Part shown: positions 43,509-52,044 of the stretch, in pieces | Numbering within the stretch: the first letter of the stretch is position 1 | Layout of the letters: the number at the start of each line of letters is the position of its first letter | DNA from: Streptomyces poonensis | Lineage (GTDB): Bacteria; Actinomycetota; Actinomycetes; Streptomycetales; Streptomycetaceae | Reading direction: 5' to 3' | NCBI RefSeq assembly: GCF_014650915.1 | Contig: NZ_BMVW01000005.1 | Coordinates: 124,001 to 188,000, forward strand | DNA: 64,000 nucleotides | Translations under genes and position numbers: made by a program | Notes under the pieces: generated by a model | Database searches by the model: none | What the model was told of the DNA's origin: nothing | What the model saw: only the letters and a program-made list of their open reading frames with translations

Positions 43509-44122
43509 TCGGCTGGATCGCCGCCGGGGCCGCGGCGGTGCTCGTCGCGGCCGGTGCGGTCACATACGCGGTCGCCGCCGGCGACGATCCCTCCATCGAG
43601 GCACCTGCCAAGGACTCCGCGGACGCGGGCTTCGCCCGGGACATGTCGATCCACCACCAGCAGGCCGTCGAGATGTCGTACATCGTCCGCGACCGCACGG
43701 ACGATGAGGATGTGCGGCGGCTCGCGTACGACATCGCGCAGACGCAGGCCAACCAGCGCGGCATGATGCTGGGCTGGCTCGACCTGTGGAGTCTGCCGAA
43801 GGCGTCGGCGGACCCGCCCATGACCTGGATGGGCATGGGCGACATGCCGGCGGGCGAGGACGGCGCCCTGATGCCCGGCATGGCGACCGACGCCGAGATG
43901 GAGAAGCTCGGCAGGCTGAACGGGAAGCAGGCGGAGATCTTCTACCTCCAGCTGATGACCGCCCACCACAAGGGCGGCATCCACATGGCCGAGGGCTGTG
44001 AGTCCAAGTGCACGGTCGGCGCGGCGAAGCGGCTCGCGGGGACCATGGTGCAGGGGCAGGAGTCGGAGATCCAGCTGATGGCGGACATGCTGGAGGAGCG
44101 GGGCGCGACGGCACGTCCGTAG
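43496..44122 (+). CDS. DUF305-domain exported protein
   Basis: 208 residues. Signal peptide or membrane anchor (GVGWIAAGAAAVLVAAGAV) followed by the DUF305 four-helix domain with SIHHQQAVEMS and TAHHKGGIHMAEGC, a ferritin-like array of His and Met. Many Met residues in the middle (MTWMGMGDM, LMPGMATDAEM) and the family's frequent link to copper handling suggest metal binding outside the membrane. Start ATG 43496 is chosen; GTG 43487 adds three residues. There is no clear ribosome site because of the tandem repeat. Confidence 0.87.
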   Translation: MKRGVGWIAAGAAAVLVAAGAVTYAVAAGDDPSIEAPAKDSADAGFARDMSIHHQQAVEMSYIVRDRTDDEDVRRLAYDIAQTQANQRGMMLGWLDLWSLPKASADPPMTWMGMGDMPAGEDGALMPGMATDAEMEKLGRLNGKQAEIFYLQLMTAHHKGGIHMAEGCESKCTVGAAKRLAGTMVQGQESEIQLMADMLEERGATARP

Positions 44123-44199
44123 GGGCGCCCGCACGCCACGCTTCCGAGCAGGGGGCGCCCGCGCGCTTCGAGCAGGGCGCCCGCACGCTTCGAGTGGAG
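44122..44199. repeat. GGGCGCCCGC tandem repeat
   Basis: Three imperfect copies of GGGGCGCCCGCRCGCTTCGAG of 30, 24 and 24 bases (starting 44122, 44152 and 44176). GGGCGCCC is self-complementary. The repeat lies directly after the DUF305 stop and could act as a terminator. Confidence 0.65.
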
Positions 44200-44283
44200 C
44201 ACCACAGCGCGAGGCGCACCGGGCGCGCCCGCCGTGGTGCGCCCCACGCCCCATTGCGTCGCTCTGACGATTAGACTGGGTGT

Positions 44284-46038
44284 GTGCCTCAACTACGCCT
44301 CGCCCTGAATCAGATCGACTCGACCGTCGGCGATCTCGCCGGGAACGGGGAGGCGATCGTCCGCTGGACCCGGCACTCCGCCGAGCAGGGAGCCCACCTG
44401 GTGGCGTTCCCGGAGATGGCGCTGACCGGGTATCCCGTCGAGGACCTGGCCCTGCGCTCGTCCTTCGTGGAGGCCTCCCGCGCGGCCCTGACGGCCCTGG
44501 CGGCGCGCCTCGCCGACGAGGGCTTCGGGGAGCTGCCGGTGATCGTCGGCTACCTCGACTGCTCCGAGACCGCCCAGCCCAAGTACGGGCAGCCCGCGGG
44601 CGCCCCGCAGAACGCCGCCGCGGTGCTGCACCGTGGCCGGGTGGCGCTGAAGTTCGCCAAGCATCACCTGCCGAACTACGGCGTGTTCGACGAGTTCCGT
44701 TACTTCGTCCCCGGCGACACCATGCCGGTGGTCCGCGTCCACGGCGTCGACGTCGCCCTCGCCATCTGCGAGGACCTCTGGCAGGACGGCGGCCGGGTGC
44801 CGGCCGCCCGCTCCGCCCGCGCCGGACTGCTGCTGTCCGTCAACGCCTCGCCGTACGAGCGCGACAAGGACGACACCCGCCTGGAGCTGGTCCGCAAGCG
44901 GGCCCAGGAGGCGGGCTGCACCACCGCCTACCTCGCCATGATCGGCGGGCAGGACGAGCTGGTCTTCGACGGGGACTCGATCGTCGTCGACAAGGACGGC
45001 GAAGTGGTGGCGCGGGCGCCGCAGTTCTCGGAGGGCTGCGTGGTCCTGGACCTGGACCTGCCCGCCGCCCTGGCCGACGCGCCCACCGGGACCGTCGACG
45101 ACGGACTGCGCATCGACCGCCTGGTGATCTCCGAGGAGCCGCTGCCCGCGTACGAGCCGGAGCTGACCGGCGGGTACGCGGAGCGGCTCGACGACGACGA
45201 GGAGGTCTACTCGGCGCTGGTCGTGGGCCTGCGGGCGTACGCGGCGAAGAACGGCTTCAAGTCCGTCCTCGTCGGCCTGTCCGGCGGCATCGACTCGGCG
45301 CTGGTCGCGTCGATCGCCTGCGACGCGCTGGGCGCGCAGAACGTGTACGGCGTCTCGATGCCGTCGAAGTACTCCTCCGAGCACTCCAAGGACGACGCGG
45401 CGGAGCTGGCCCGGCGGACGGGGCTCAACTACCGCACCGTAGCGATCGAGCCGATGTTCGACGCGTACATGGGGTCGCTCGGCCTGACCGGTCTCGCCGA
45501 GGAGAACCTGCAGGCCCGGCTGCGCGGCACCCTGCTCATGGCGATCTCCAACCAGGAGGGGCACATCGTGCTCGCGCCGGGCAACAAGTCCGAGCTGGCG
45601 GTCGGGTACTCGACGCTGTACGGCGACGCGGTGGGCGCGTACGGGCCGATCAAGGACGTGTACAAGACGTCGGTCTTCCGGCTGGCGGAGTGGCGCAACC
45701 GGGCGGCCGCCGAGCGCGGCCAGACCCCGCCGATCCCCGAGAACTCCATCTCCAAGCCGCCGAGCGCCGAGCTGCGCCCGGGCCAGGTGGACACGGACTC
45801 GCTGCCGGACTACCCGGTCCTGGACGCGATCCTGGAGCTGTACGTGGACCGGGACAAGGGCGCCGACGAGATCGTCGCGGCCGGGTTCGACCGGGCGCTG
45901 GTCACGAAGACGCTGCAGATGGTGGACCGGGCCGAGTACAAGCGCCGGCAGTACCCGCCGGGCACCAAGATCTCGGTGAAGGGCTTCGGCAAGGACCGGC
46001 GCCTGCCGATCACCAACCGGTGGCGCGAACACGCGTGA
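44284..46038 (+). CDS. nadE: Glutamine-dependent NAD+ synthetase
   Basis: 584 residues. N-terminal nitrilase-type glutaminase domain (about 1-270) with catalytic Glu44 (AFPEMALTGYP), Lys126 (AKHHLPNYGVFDE) and Cys162 (AICEDLW). C-terminal synthetase domain (about 300-575) with the ATP loop LSGGIDSALV near 332. It makes NAD from deamido-NAD in the cytoplasm. The GTG at 44284 has no ribosome site; a TAGACT hexamer lies 7-12 bases ahead, so the message may be leaderless. A hairpin follows the gene. Confidence 0.95.
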   Translation: MPQLRLALNQIDSTVGDLAGNGEAIVRWTRHSAEQGAHLVAFPEMALTGYPVEDLALRSSFVEASRAALTALAARLADEGFGELPVIVGYLDCSETAQPKYGQPAGAPQNAAAVLHRGRVALKFAKHHLPNYGVFDEFRYFVPGDTMPVVRVHGVDVALAICEDLWQDGGRVPAARSARAGLLLSVNASPYERDKDDTRLELVRKRAQEAGCTTAYLAMIGGQDELVFDGDSIVVDKDGEVVARAPQFSEGCVVLDLDLPAALADAPTGTVDDGLRIDRLVISEEPLPAYEPELTGGYAERLDDDEEVYSALVVGLRAYAAKNGFKSVLVGLSGGIDSALVASIACDALGAQNVYGVSMPSKYSSEHSKDDAAELARRTGLNYRTVAIEPMFDAYMGSLGLTGLAEENLQARLRGTLLMAISNQEGHIVLAPGNKSELAVGYSTLYGDAVGAYGPIKDVYKTSVFRLAEWRNRAAAERGQTPPIPENSISKPPSAELRPGQVDTDSLPDYPVLDAILELYVDRDKGADEIVAAGFDRALVTKTLQMVDRAEYKRRQYPPGTKISVKGFGKDRRLPITNRWREHA

Positions 46039-46046
46039 TCGCGCGG

Positions 46047-46090
46047 AGCCCGGTGCCCGCTCCCGGTCCCCCGGGCGCCTGCACCGGGCT
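46047..46090 (+). terminator. Hairpin after nadE
   Basis: AGCCCGGTGC (46047-46056) pairs perfectly with GCACCGGGCT (46081-46090); the 24-base loop has further GC pairing. It begins eight bases after the nadE stop. No U-run follows, which is usual for Streptomyces. Confidence 0.6.
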
Positions 46091-46186
46091 TCGGCCGTGC
46101 CGTGCGGTTTGGCGGCGGCTTCGGCGGACATACGCATGGTTGGATGTGCCCTCCGGCAACGGCGGGCACCTGACCGCGGGATCGCT

Positions 46187-46873
46187 ATGGCTGACGTGTC
46201 GTCCGCAGCGGAGACAGTGCTTCAGGCAGCCGCCGCCGTCGGTGGGGGTTCGGGGTTGCCCGAGCGGGTGGCGGAAGCACTGTGTGTGGGGCTGCCGGTG
46301 GACGCGGTGTCCATGTCGCTCCTGACGCATACGCCGGACAGGCAGTTGCTGCACGCGACCAACGCGGATGCCATGCGTCTGGAAGAGCTCCAGTTCGAAC
46401 TGCAGGAAGGACCCTGCCTGACGGCCTCGGCGTCCGGCCGGCCGGTCGCCGTCGAGGATCTGCACGGGACCGTGACCCGATGGCCCCTGTTCGGAAGTGT
46501 GGCGCGAGAGCGGCTGCCGACGGTGGGATCGATCTACGCGTTCCCGTTGCTGGAGGGCGAGGTCTCCTTCGGATCGGCCAACCTGCTGCGGTACGCGGCG
46601 GGACCGCTGGGCAGGAGGACGGAGGCCGCCGCCCGGCTCGCGGTGCGCGCCGTGGCGCTGGTGCTGCTCACCGGGAGGCCCACCCCGGTGGGGCAGTCCG
46701 GCTCCCTGGCGGAGACCCACTGGCAGCGGACCCATCAGGCCGCGGGCGTCCTGGCCCAGCAGCTGGGCATCGGGGTGGACGAGGCGCTCGCACGGCTGCG
46801 CGCGGAGGCGTTCGGGGCCGGGCGGCCGCTGCCCGAGTTGGCGGAGGACATACTGACCCGTTATCTCCGCTGA
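46187..46873 (+). CDS. GAF-ANTAR-type regulator
   Basis: 228 residues. A GAF sensor domain (about 15-150, with LEELQFELQEGPCLTA) is followed by a C-terminal helical segment (HQAAGVLAQQLGIGVDEALARLRAEAF) of ANTAR kind, the RNA-binding antiterminator domain. It would sense a small signal and bind dual hairpins in leader RNA. The ATG at 46187 gives the intact GAF start; no strong ribosome site. Two similar genes lie head-on downstream, so the three form a group. Confidence 0.82.
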   Translation: MADVSSAAETVLQAAAAVGGGSGLPERVAEALCVGLPVDAVSMSLLTHTPDRQLLHATNADAMRLEELQFELQEGPCLTASASGRPVAVEDLHGTVTRWPLFGSVARERLPTVGSIYAFPLLEGEVSFGSANLLRYAAGPLGRRTEAAARLAVRAVALVLLTGRPTPVGQSGSLAETHWQRTHQAAGVLAQQLGIGVDEALARLRAEAFGAGRPLPELAEDILTRYLR

Positions 46874-46978
46874 CGCGGTGCCGGCCGGCCGCGCCCGGTG
46901 CGTCCCCCGCTCCGTACCGCCCGTCCGACGCCGGTGACGCCGCCTTCCGGATCCGGCGGTACGGAGCGGGAGGCACCG

Positions 46979-47728
46979 TCAGCGTTTCCGTTGCGTGCGT
47001 GCGCGTATCTCTTCCGTGTCGATGTCGCCGTCGATGATCCGCCGGGACACCTCGTCGAGGCGGGCGTGTTGGTTGCGGGCGTAGGAGCGCATGAGCTGGA
47101 ACGCCTCGTCCACCCGCAGCTGCCAGCGTTCGGCGAGGATGCCCTTGGCCTGCTCGATGATGATCCGGCTGGTCAGCGCGTTCTGCAGCTGAGCGCGCTC
47201 GACGTTGCGGTGCTCGATGGTGCGGTGCTGCAGGATGGCGATGGTGGCCACGTCCGCGAGGGTCTGGCCCAGCCTGGTGGCGCGCTCGCTCAGGTCCTGC
47301 GGGGCGGTGTCGAGCATGCACAGCGTGCCGATGGCCCGCCGGCGCAGCCGCAACGGCAGCACATGGGCCCGTACGAAGCCCATCTGCCGGGCCCGCGTGC
47401 CGAACGCCGTGACCTCACCGTCCTCCTCGCCGGAGACCAGCCGGACGTTCAGCAGCGGTTCCCCGGAACGGTAGCTGCTCGGGCCCGGGCCGTGCCTGGT
47501 CTGCGCGTCGAACAGAGCCAGCATCCGCTCGCCCTCGTCCGAGGCTGCCAGCAGGTGCAGGTCGTCGTGCGGATCCGCCAGCGAAATGCCGACCGCGGCC
47601 ACGTCGAGGAACTCGACGCTGCGGACACACAGTCGGTGCAGGACGTCGATCAGGTCGAAGTCCTCGACGAGCGTGTCGACCGTGTCGAGGAAAGCGCGCA
47701 ATGCTCCCTCCTGCTGCACCCCGGTCAT
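46979..47728 (-). CDS. GAF-ANTAR-type regulator
   Basis: 249 residues. GAF domain (about 10-165: DFDLIDVLHRLCVRSVEFL, then GPGPSSYRSGEPLLN). The C-terminal ANTAR domain (about 175-235) reads LQNALTSRIIIEQAKGILAERWQLRVDEAFQLMRSYAR, a good match to the RNA-binding three-helix motif. Its ATG overlaps the stop of the upstream gene by four bases (ATGA), so both are cotranslated. The two may form a heterodimer. Confidence 0.88.
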   Translation of the reverse strand: MTGVQQEGALRAFLDTVDTLVEDFDLIDVLHRLCVRSVEFLDVAAVGISLADPHDDLHLLAASDEGERMLALFDAQTRHGPGPSSYRSGEPLLNVRLVSGEEDGEVTAFGTRARQMGFVRAHVLPLRLRRRAIGTLCMLDTAPQDLSERATRLGQTLADVATIAILQHRTIEHRNVERAQLQNALTSRIIIEQAKGILAERWQLRVDEAFQLMRSYARNQHARLDEVSRRIIDGDIDTEEIRARTQRKR

Positions 47729-48468
47729 GATGTTCCCTTCCCGCCAGACCGATCCGGCTTCCATCCGATGTCCCGAAAATGAATCCGCCTCGCGACCACG
47801 TCGCCCGCGACATCCAGTACCGGCTTGCCGTGCCGGTAGGCGTGGGCCCGCAGCAACAGCATGGCCTGCGGCAGGGAGACGCCCGCCTGCACGCTGATCA
47901 TGCCCGTGGCCTGGTGCACCGACGCCCGGTAGAGCACGGAAGGGTCCTCCGACGTCGCCATGCCTTCCTGTCCGAGAGCGTTGTCCAGCACCATGGAGAC
48001 CAACGCACCCGCGAGAATCAGTGCGTCGTCCATCGCCGTGTCGCTCAGCGGGCCCGGTGAGCGACGGTGCAGTGTCAGTACGCCCAGGCAGACCCCACCG
48101 ACCAGGAGCGGGAAACAGAAGACCGCCCTGATCCGGAACCTGCGCAACTCCGGCAGCAGTTGCGGCCACCGGTCCGCGTCCACCCGGCCCACGTCCGGTT
48201 CCAGCACATGGCTGCCCGAGGCGAGCGTATCGAGGCTGGGTCCCTGGCCGAGGGTGAACTGGAGATCCTCCAGGCGCAGGCTCAGCCCCGGAGTCGCCCA
48301 CACCGGCTCGCTGGGCTCGCCGTCCGGCAGCAGGGAGACGGCGACCCCGCCGACGCCCAGGACCTCGGCGCAGAACACCGGATCGCCGCCGATGAGAGCG
48401 GCGCCGCCACGGGGGCGCAGTCCGTCGAGCACCGCAGCCATCCCCGCGCTGGTGCTCACCGCACTCAC
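47725..48468 (-). CDS. GAF-ANTAR-type regulator, first gene of a pair
   Basis: 247 residues. A GAF domain (about 25-160, LRLEDLQFTLGQGPSLDTL) followed by an ANTAR-like tail (about 180-235, YRASVHQATGMISVQAGVSLPQAMLLLRAHAY). The LEDLQFTLGQGP segment is strikingly like LEELQFELQEGP of the plus-strand GAF-ANTAR gene, suggesting a family expansion. The start is a GTG (48468); GTG 48459 or the ATG at 48441 are alternatives. Translationally coupled to the next gene. Confidence 0.85.
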   Translation of the reverse strand: MSAVSTSAGMAAVLDGLRPRGGAALIGGDPVFCAEVLGVGGVAVSLLPDGEPSEPVWATPGLSLRLEDLQFTLGQGPSLDTLASGSHVLEPDVGRVDADRWPQLLPELRRFRIRAVFCFPLLVGGVCLGVLTLHRRSPGPLSDTAMDDALILAGALVSMVLDNALGQEGMATSEDPSVLYRASVHQATGMISVQAGVSLPQAMLLLRAHAYRHGKPVLDVAGDVVARRIHFRDIGWKPDRSGGKGTS

Positions 48469-48639
48469 CTGCTTCCACGCCCTGGCCTCGCCGTGGCCGC
48501 CCCGCCACGGAGGTTCCGTTCCGGCAGCCTATCCCGGTCCGGCGGCGGTCAAGCGGGCTGCGCGACGGGCGTTTTCAGGCATCTGTCCGGGTGCTGTACA
48601 CCCGTCCACATGCCCGCGAAGGCGACCGGAACCCGTCCC

Positions 48640-49869
48640 TCAGCGCAGGCCCTTCTGAGCCGTCTCCTTCTCGGGCACGTGCGTGGCGATCAGACGGCCC
48701 CCGCCGGCCCGTACCGCCTCGCCCCGGCGTACGTCCACCGCGTACGCCGCCGCCGCGACGCCGAGACCCAGTACGGCGAGTGCCGCGCCGGCGACGGCCG
48801 GGGAGGTGACGCCGAAGCCGGCGGCGAGCACGAGGCCGCCGATCCAGGCGCCGCCCGCGTTGGCGAGGTTGAAGGCGGCCTGGTTGGCGGAGGAGGCCAG
48901 GGAGGGGGCGGCGGACGCCTTCTCCATGACCATCAGCTGGAGCGGGGAACCGGTGAGGAAGGCCGCCGCGCCGAGCAGGACCACCGCGAGCGCGGCCGTC
49001 ACCCCGTTCCGCATCAGCAGCGGGAACAGCGCCAGCACCACCGCGAGGGAGACGAGCCCGCCGAACAGGGTGCCCCGCAGCGCGCGGTCCGCGAGCCGCC
49101 CGCCCAGCAGGTTGCCCGCGGTCGAGCCGACGCCGAACAGGGCCAGCAGCACCGTGACGCTCGTCTCCGCGAACCCGGCGGCGTCGGTCAGCATGGGCGT
49201 GATGTAGCTGTACGCGGCGAAGAGGGCGCCGAAGCCCGCGATGGTCGTGCCGAGGGCGAGCCAGACGGGCAGGGAGCGCAGGGCGGCCAGTTCGCCGCGG
49301 AGGCCGCCCGAGGGCGCGTGGGCGTGGTCGCGCGGGATCAGCAGGGCGAGGGAGGCGATGGCGGCCAGCCCGATGGCGCTCACCCCGAGGAACGTGGCGC
49401 GCCAGCCGAGGTGCTGGCCCATCAGCGTGGCCGCGGGCACGCCCACGATGTTGGCGACCGTCAGGCCGAGGAACATCAGCGAGACGGAGCGGGCCCTGCG
49501 CTCGGGCGCGACCAGGCCGGTGGCGACGACGGCGCCGACACCGAAGAAGGCGCCGTGCGGCAGTCCGCTCAGCAGCCGGGCGGCCAGCAGCCAGTGGTCG
49601 TCGGGGGCGAACGCCGAGAGCGCGTTGCCGACCACGAACAGCACCATGAGGGCGATCAGCACCGTGCGGCGGGACATCCGGGCCGTCACGGCGGCGAGCA
49701 GCGGGGCGCCGATCACGACGCCGAGCGCGTACGCCGAGACCAGGTGCCCGGCGGACGGGATGGAGATGCCCAGGTCGTCGGCGACGTCGGGCAGCAGCCC
49801 CATCATGACGAACTCGGTCGTGCCGATGCCGAAGGCACCCACGGCGAGGGCGAGCAGGGCCAGGGGCAT
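48640..49869 (-). CDS. MFS transporter, DHA1 family
   Basis: 409 residues, 12 membrane helices. The N-terminus LALAVGAFGIGTTEFVMMGLLPDVA and the loop motif DRALRG/MSRR are typical of the AraJ/CmlR-type efflux group. Likely a proton-driven exporter of a drug, sugar or purine compound. A short basic cytoplasmic tail. It stands alone; 133 bases separate it from the next gene upstream. Confidence 0.88.
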   Translation of the reverse strand: MPLALLALAVGAFGIGTTEFVMMGLLPDVADDLGISIPSAGHLVSAYALGVVIGAPLLAAVTARMSRRTVLIALMVLFVVGNALSAFAPDDHWLLAARLLSGLPHGAFFGVGAVVATGLVAPERRARSVSLMFLGLTVANIVGVPAATLMGQHLGWRATFLGVSAIGLAAIASLALLIPRDHAHAPSGGLRGELAALRSLPVWLALGTTIAGFGALFAAYSYITPMLTDAAGFAETSVTVLLALFGVGSTAGNLLGGRLADRALRGTLFGGLVSLAVVLALFPLLMRNGVTAALAVVLLGAAAFLTGSPLQLMVMEKASAAPSLASSANQAAFNLANAGGAWIGGLVLAAGFGVTSPAVAGAALAVLGLGVAAAAYAVDVRRGEAVRAGGGRLIATHVPEKETAQKGLR

Positions 49870-50002
49870 GGGAACAGGCCTTTCAGGAGCAGGGTCCTAC
49901 ATCGTAAGTTCACGTGCGGAACAAACCCTGCCCGACGGACTATTCCAGCGGGTTGCGTGCCGGTTGCGATCAGATGTGAGCAGGCGCGTACGGCGGTGCC
50001 GC

Positions 50003-51043
50003 TCAGGATCCGTCGAGCTGGACCCGCGCCGCCACCGGCAGGTGGTCGCTGCCCGTCTCCGGCAGGGTCCAGGAGGCGACCGGCTCCACGCCCCTGACCA
50101 TGATCTGGTCGATGCGGGCCATCGGGAAGGACGCCGGCCAGCTGAAGCCCATGCCGTCGCCCGCCGCGCCCTGGGTGGACCGCATCTGCGCGGTGACGGC
50201 GTTGAGGGCACGGTCGTTCATGGTGCCGTTGAGGTCGCCGAGCAGGACCACCCGCTCGATCGGCTCGTCCGCGATGGCCTCGCCGAGGGCGTCGGCGCTC
50301 TTGTCGCGCTGCCGCGCGGTGAACCCGGCCTCCAGCTTCACCCGCACCGAGGGCAGATGGGCGACGTACACGGCGACCTGCCCCTCGGGCGTCGTCACCG
50401 TCGAGCGCATGGCGCGCTTCCAGCCCAGCTCGATGTCGACGGCCTCGGTGCCGCTCAGCGGGTACTTGCTCCACAGCCCGACGGTGCCGACCACCTCGTG
50501 GTGCTGGTACGTCGACGCGAGCGCCTTCTCGTACACCGGCACCGCCGCCTCCGTCAGCTCCTCCAGCGCCAGCACGTCCGCGCCGGACGCGGCCACGGCA
50601 CGGGCCGTGCCGGAGGGGTCGGCGTTGTCCGCGTTGACGTTGTGGGTGGCGACGGTGAGGTCGCCGCCGGTGCCGGCCTTGCCGGTGAGCAGCCCGCCGA
50701 ACAGGTTCAGCCAGACGGCCGCGGGCAGCACCACGGCGATCAGCGCGGTCGCGGACCTCCGCAGCAGCGCGAGGAGCAGCAGCGGCGGGACGAAGACGCC
50801 CAGCCAGGGCAGGAACGTCTCGGTGAGGCTGCCGAGGTTGCCGTACCGGTTGGGGATCCGCGCGTGCAGCAGCATCACCAGCGCGAGGATCACCGCGCAC
50901 ACCGCGACCAGGATGCCGCGGCGCCAGGTCCGGGGGTCGCGCCGCCAGCCGTCCAGCAGACTCAGCAGGCGCCGGACCCGGGAGCCCTCGCGGCCCGTGC
51001 TCGTGCCGCCGCTGTCCGTCTCCGTCACGTACGCCTGCGCCAT
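50003..51043 (-). CDS. Membrane endonuclease/exonuclease/phosphatase-family protein
   Basis: 346 residues. Three membrane helices occupy about residues 45-115. The C-terminal EEP domain (about 125-340) has the family's catalytic segments THNVNAD, LEELTE, GDLNGTMND and SDHLPVAAR. It probably acts outside the membrane on a phosphodiester or lipid phosphate. Some relatives are annotated as nucleases, but the membrane form has unknown substrates. 272 bases follow upstream, with no gene seen. Confidence 0.87.
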   Translation of the reverse strand: MAQAYVTETDSGGTSTGREGSRVRRLLSLLDGWRRDPRTWRRGILVAVCAVILALVMLLHARIPNRYGNLGSLTETFLPWLGVFVPPLLLLALLRRSATALIAVVLPAAVWLNLFGGLLTGKAGTGGDLTVATHNVNADNADPSGTARAVAASGADVLALEELTEAAVPVYEKALASTYQHHEVVGTVGLWSKYPLSGTEAVDIELGWKRAMRSTVTTPEGQVAVYVAHLPSVRVKLEAGFTARQRDKSADALGEAIADEPIERVVLLGDLNGTMNDRALNAVTAQMRSTQGAAGDGMGFSWPASFPMARIDQIMVRGVEPVASWTLPETGSDHLPVAARVQLDGS

Positions 51044-51315
51044 ACCTGTCGCCTCACAACCTGCCGTGCACCTCGTCCCCTGCGCCTAGACCCTAGGGGA
51101 TGATCGCCGTCGTTCCCGCCGCCCCGTGCGGCCGTACTCGCACGAGGACGAGCAACCCGGCGCCGGGAGTTCCGCATCGGCGGGAGCGGCGGGCACCTTG
51201 TGACGAAACGCGAACATCGTGAGGGCACCCGGTGACCGGACGGTGACGCCGCCCCGGCACATGCGCACAGGACGTCCACGGCACCGTGGGCGGGGCCGCG
51301 GGGAGGGGCGGGACG

Positions 51316-51945
51316 CTACCGGCCGGGCGGCCGCAGTCCCTCCAGGACCGTGTCGACGATGCGTTCGGACAGCCCCTCGTCGAGCGCGGCGTCGGGGCGC
51401 ATGAGGGTACGGACCAGCATGGGGCCCACGAAGAGGTCGCCGAGCAGCTCGATGTCGACGTCGGCGCGGAGCTCGCCGTTCGCCACGCCCCTGCGCAGGA
51501 CGTCGAAGGTGGTACGGCGCCGGGGCTCGATCACCATGGTGTGGTACGCGGCCCAGATCCGCGGGCTGCTCTTCATCTGGGCGTGGACGTTGTGCAGGAT
51601 CGCCGAGGAACGGCTCATCAGACCGCGCCGGCGGAGCGACTCCAGCAGCACGACGAGGTCGTCGCGCACGGAGGTGCCGGGCAGCTCCGGGTCCGGGGGC
51701 TCGGCGGCGCGCAGGACGTCGACGAAGAGCTCCTCCTTGCCGCTCCAGCGACGGTAGATGGCGGCCTTGCCGACGCCCGCGGTACGCGCCACCCGTTCGA
51801 TGGACAGCTCCGCGAGCGGTACGCCGTCCTCGAGGAGTTTCATCACGCCCTCGATGATGGAGCGCTCCACGGCCTCGCTGCGCGGGCGCCCCCGGGCGGG
51901 ACCCCCGGTTCCCTCTGCCCTGACTCGGCTGCCGGCGGGGCTCAC
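51316..51945 (-). CDS. TetR-family regulator of the adjacent MFS exporter
   Basis: 209 residues. N-terminal helix-turn-helix (about 20-75: ELSIERVARTAGVGKAAIYRRWSGKEEL). C-terminal half of the TetR_C_11 kind. It lies 99 bases downstream of the MFS gene on the same strand, and an 8-bp inverted repeat upstream of that gene is the probable operator. It would be an efflux repressor released by the drug. It may be cotranscribed with the exporter. Confidence 0.88.
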   Translation of the reverse strand: MSPAGSRVRAEGTGGPARGRPRSEAVERSIIEGVMKLLEDGVPLAELSIERVARTAGVGKAAIYRRWSGKEELFVDVLRAAEPPDPELPGTSVRDDLVVLLESLRRRGLMSRSSAILHNVHAQMKSSPRIWAAYHTMVIEPRRRTTFDVLRRGVANGELRADVDIELLGDLFVGPMLVRTLMRPDAALDEGLSERIVDTVLEGLRPPGR

Positions 51946-52044
51946 GTTCGACTCCGTCCCTCTCGTCGCGCTGCCTCGATTCTGCCTCGTCGCCGCCGGC
52001 GCCCGGGCACCGGGCCCGGCCCCGTACGACGGTCCGCAGCCGGC

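Noticed and set aside
44122..44199. Phage or plasmid origin in the GGGCGCCC repeat
   Set aside because: Only three imperfect copies, no DnaA boxes or AT-rich segment.
44280..46325. Long plus-strand frame overlapping nadE
   Set aside because: Arg/Gly/Pro-rich shadow frame; nadE has all its active-site motifs in the other frame.
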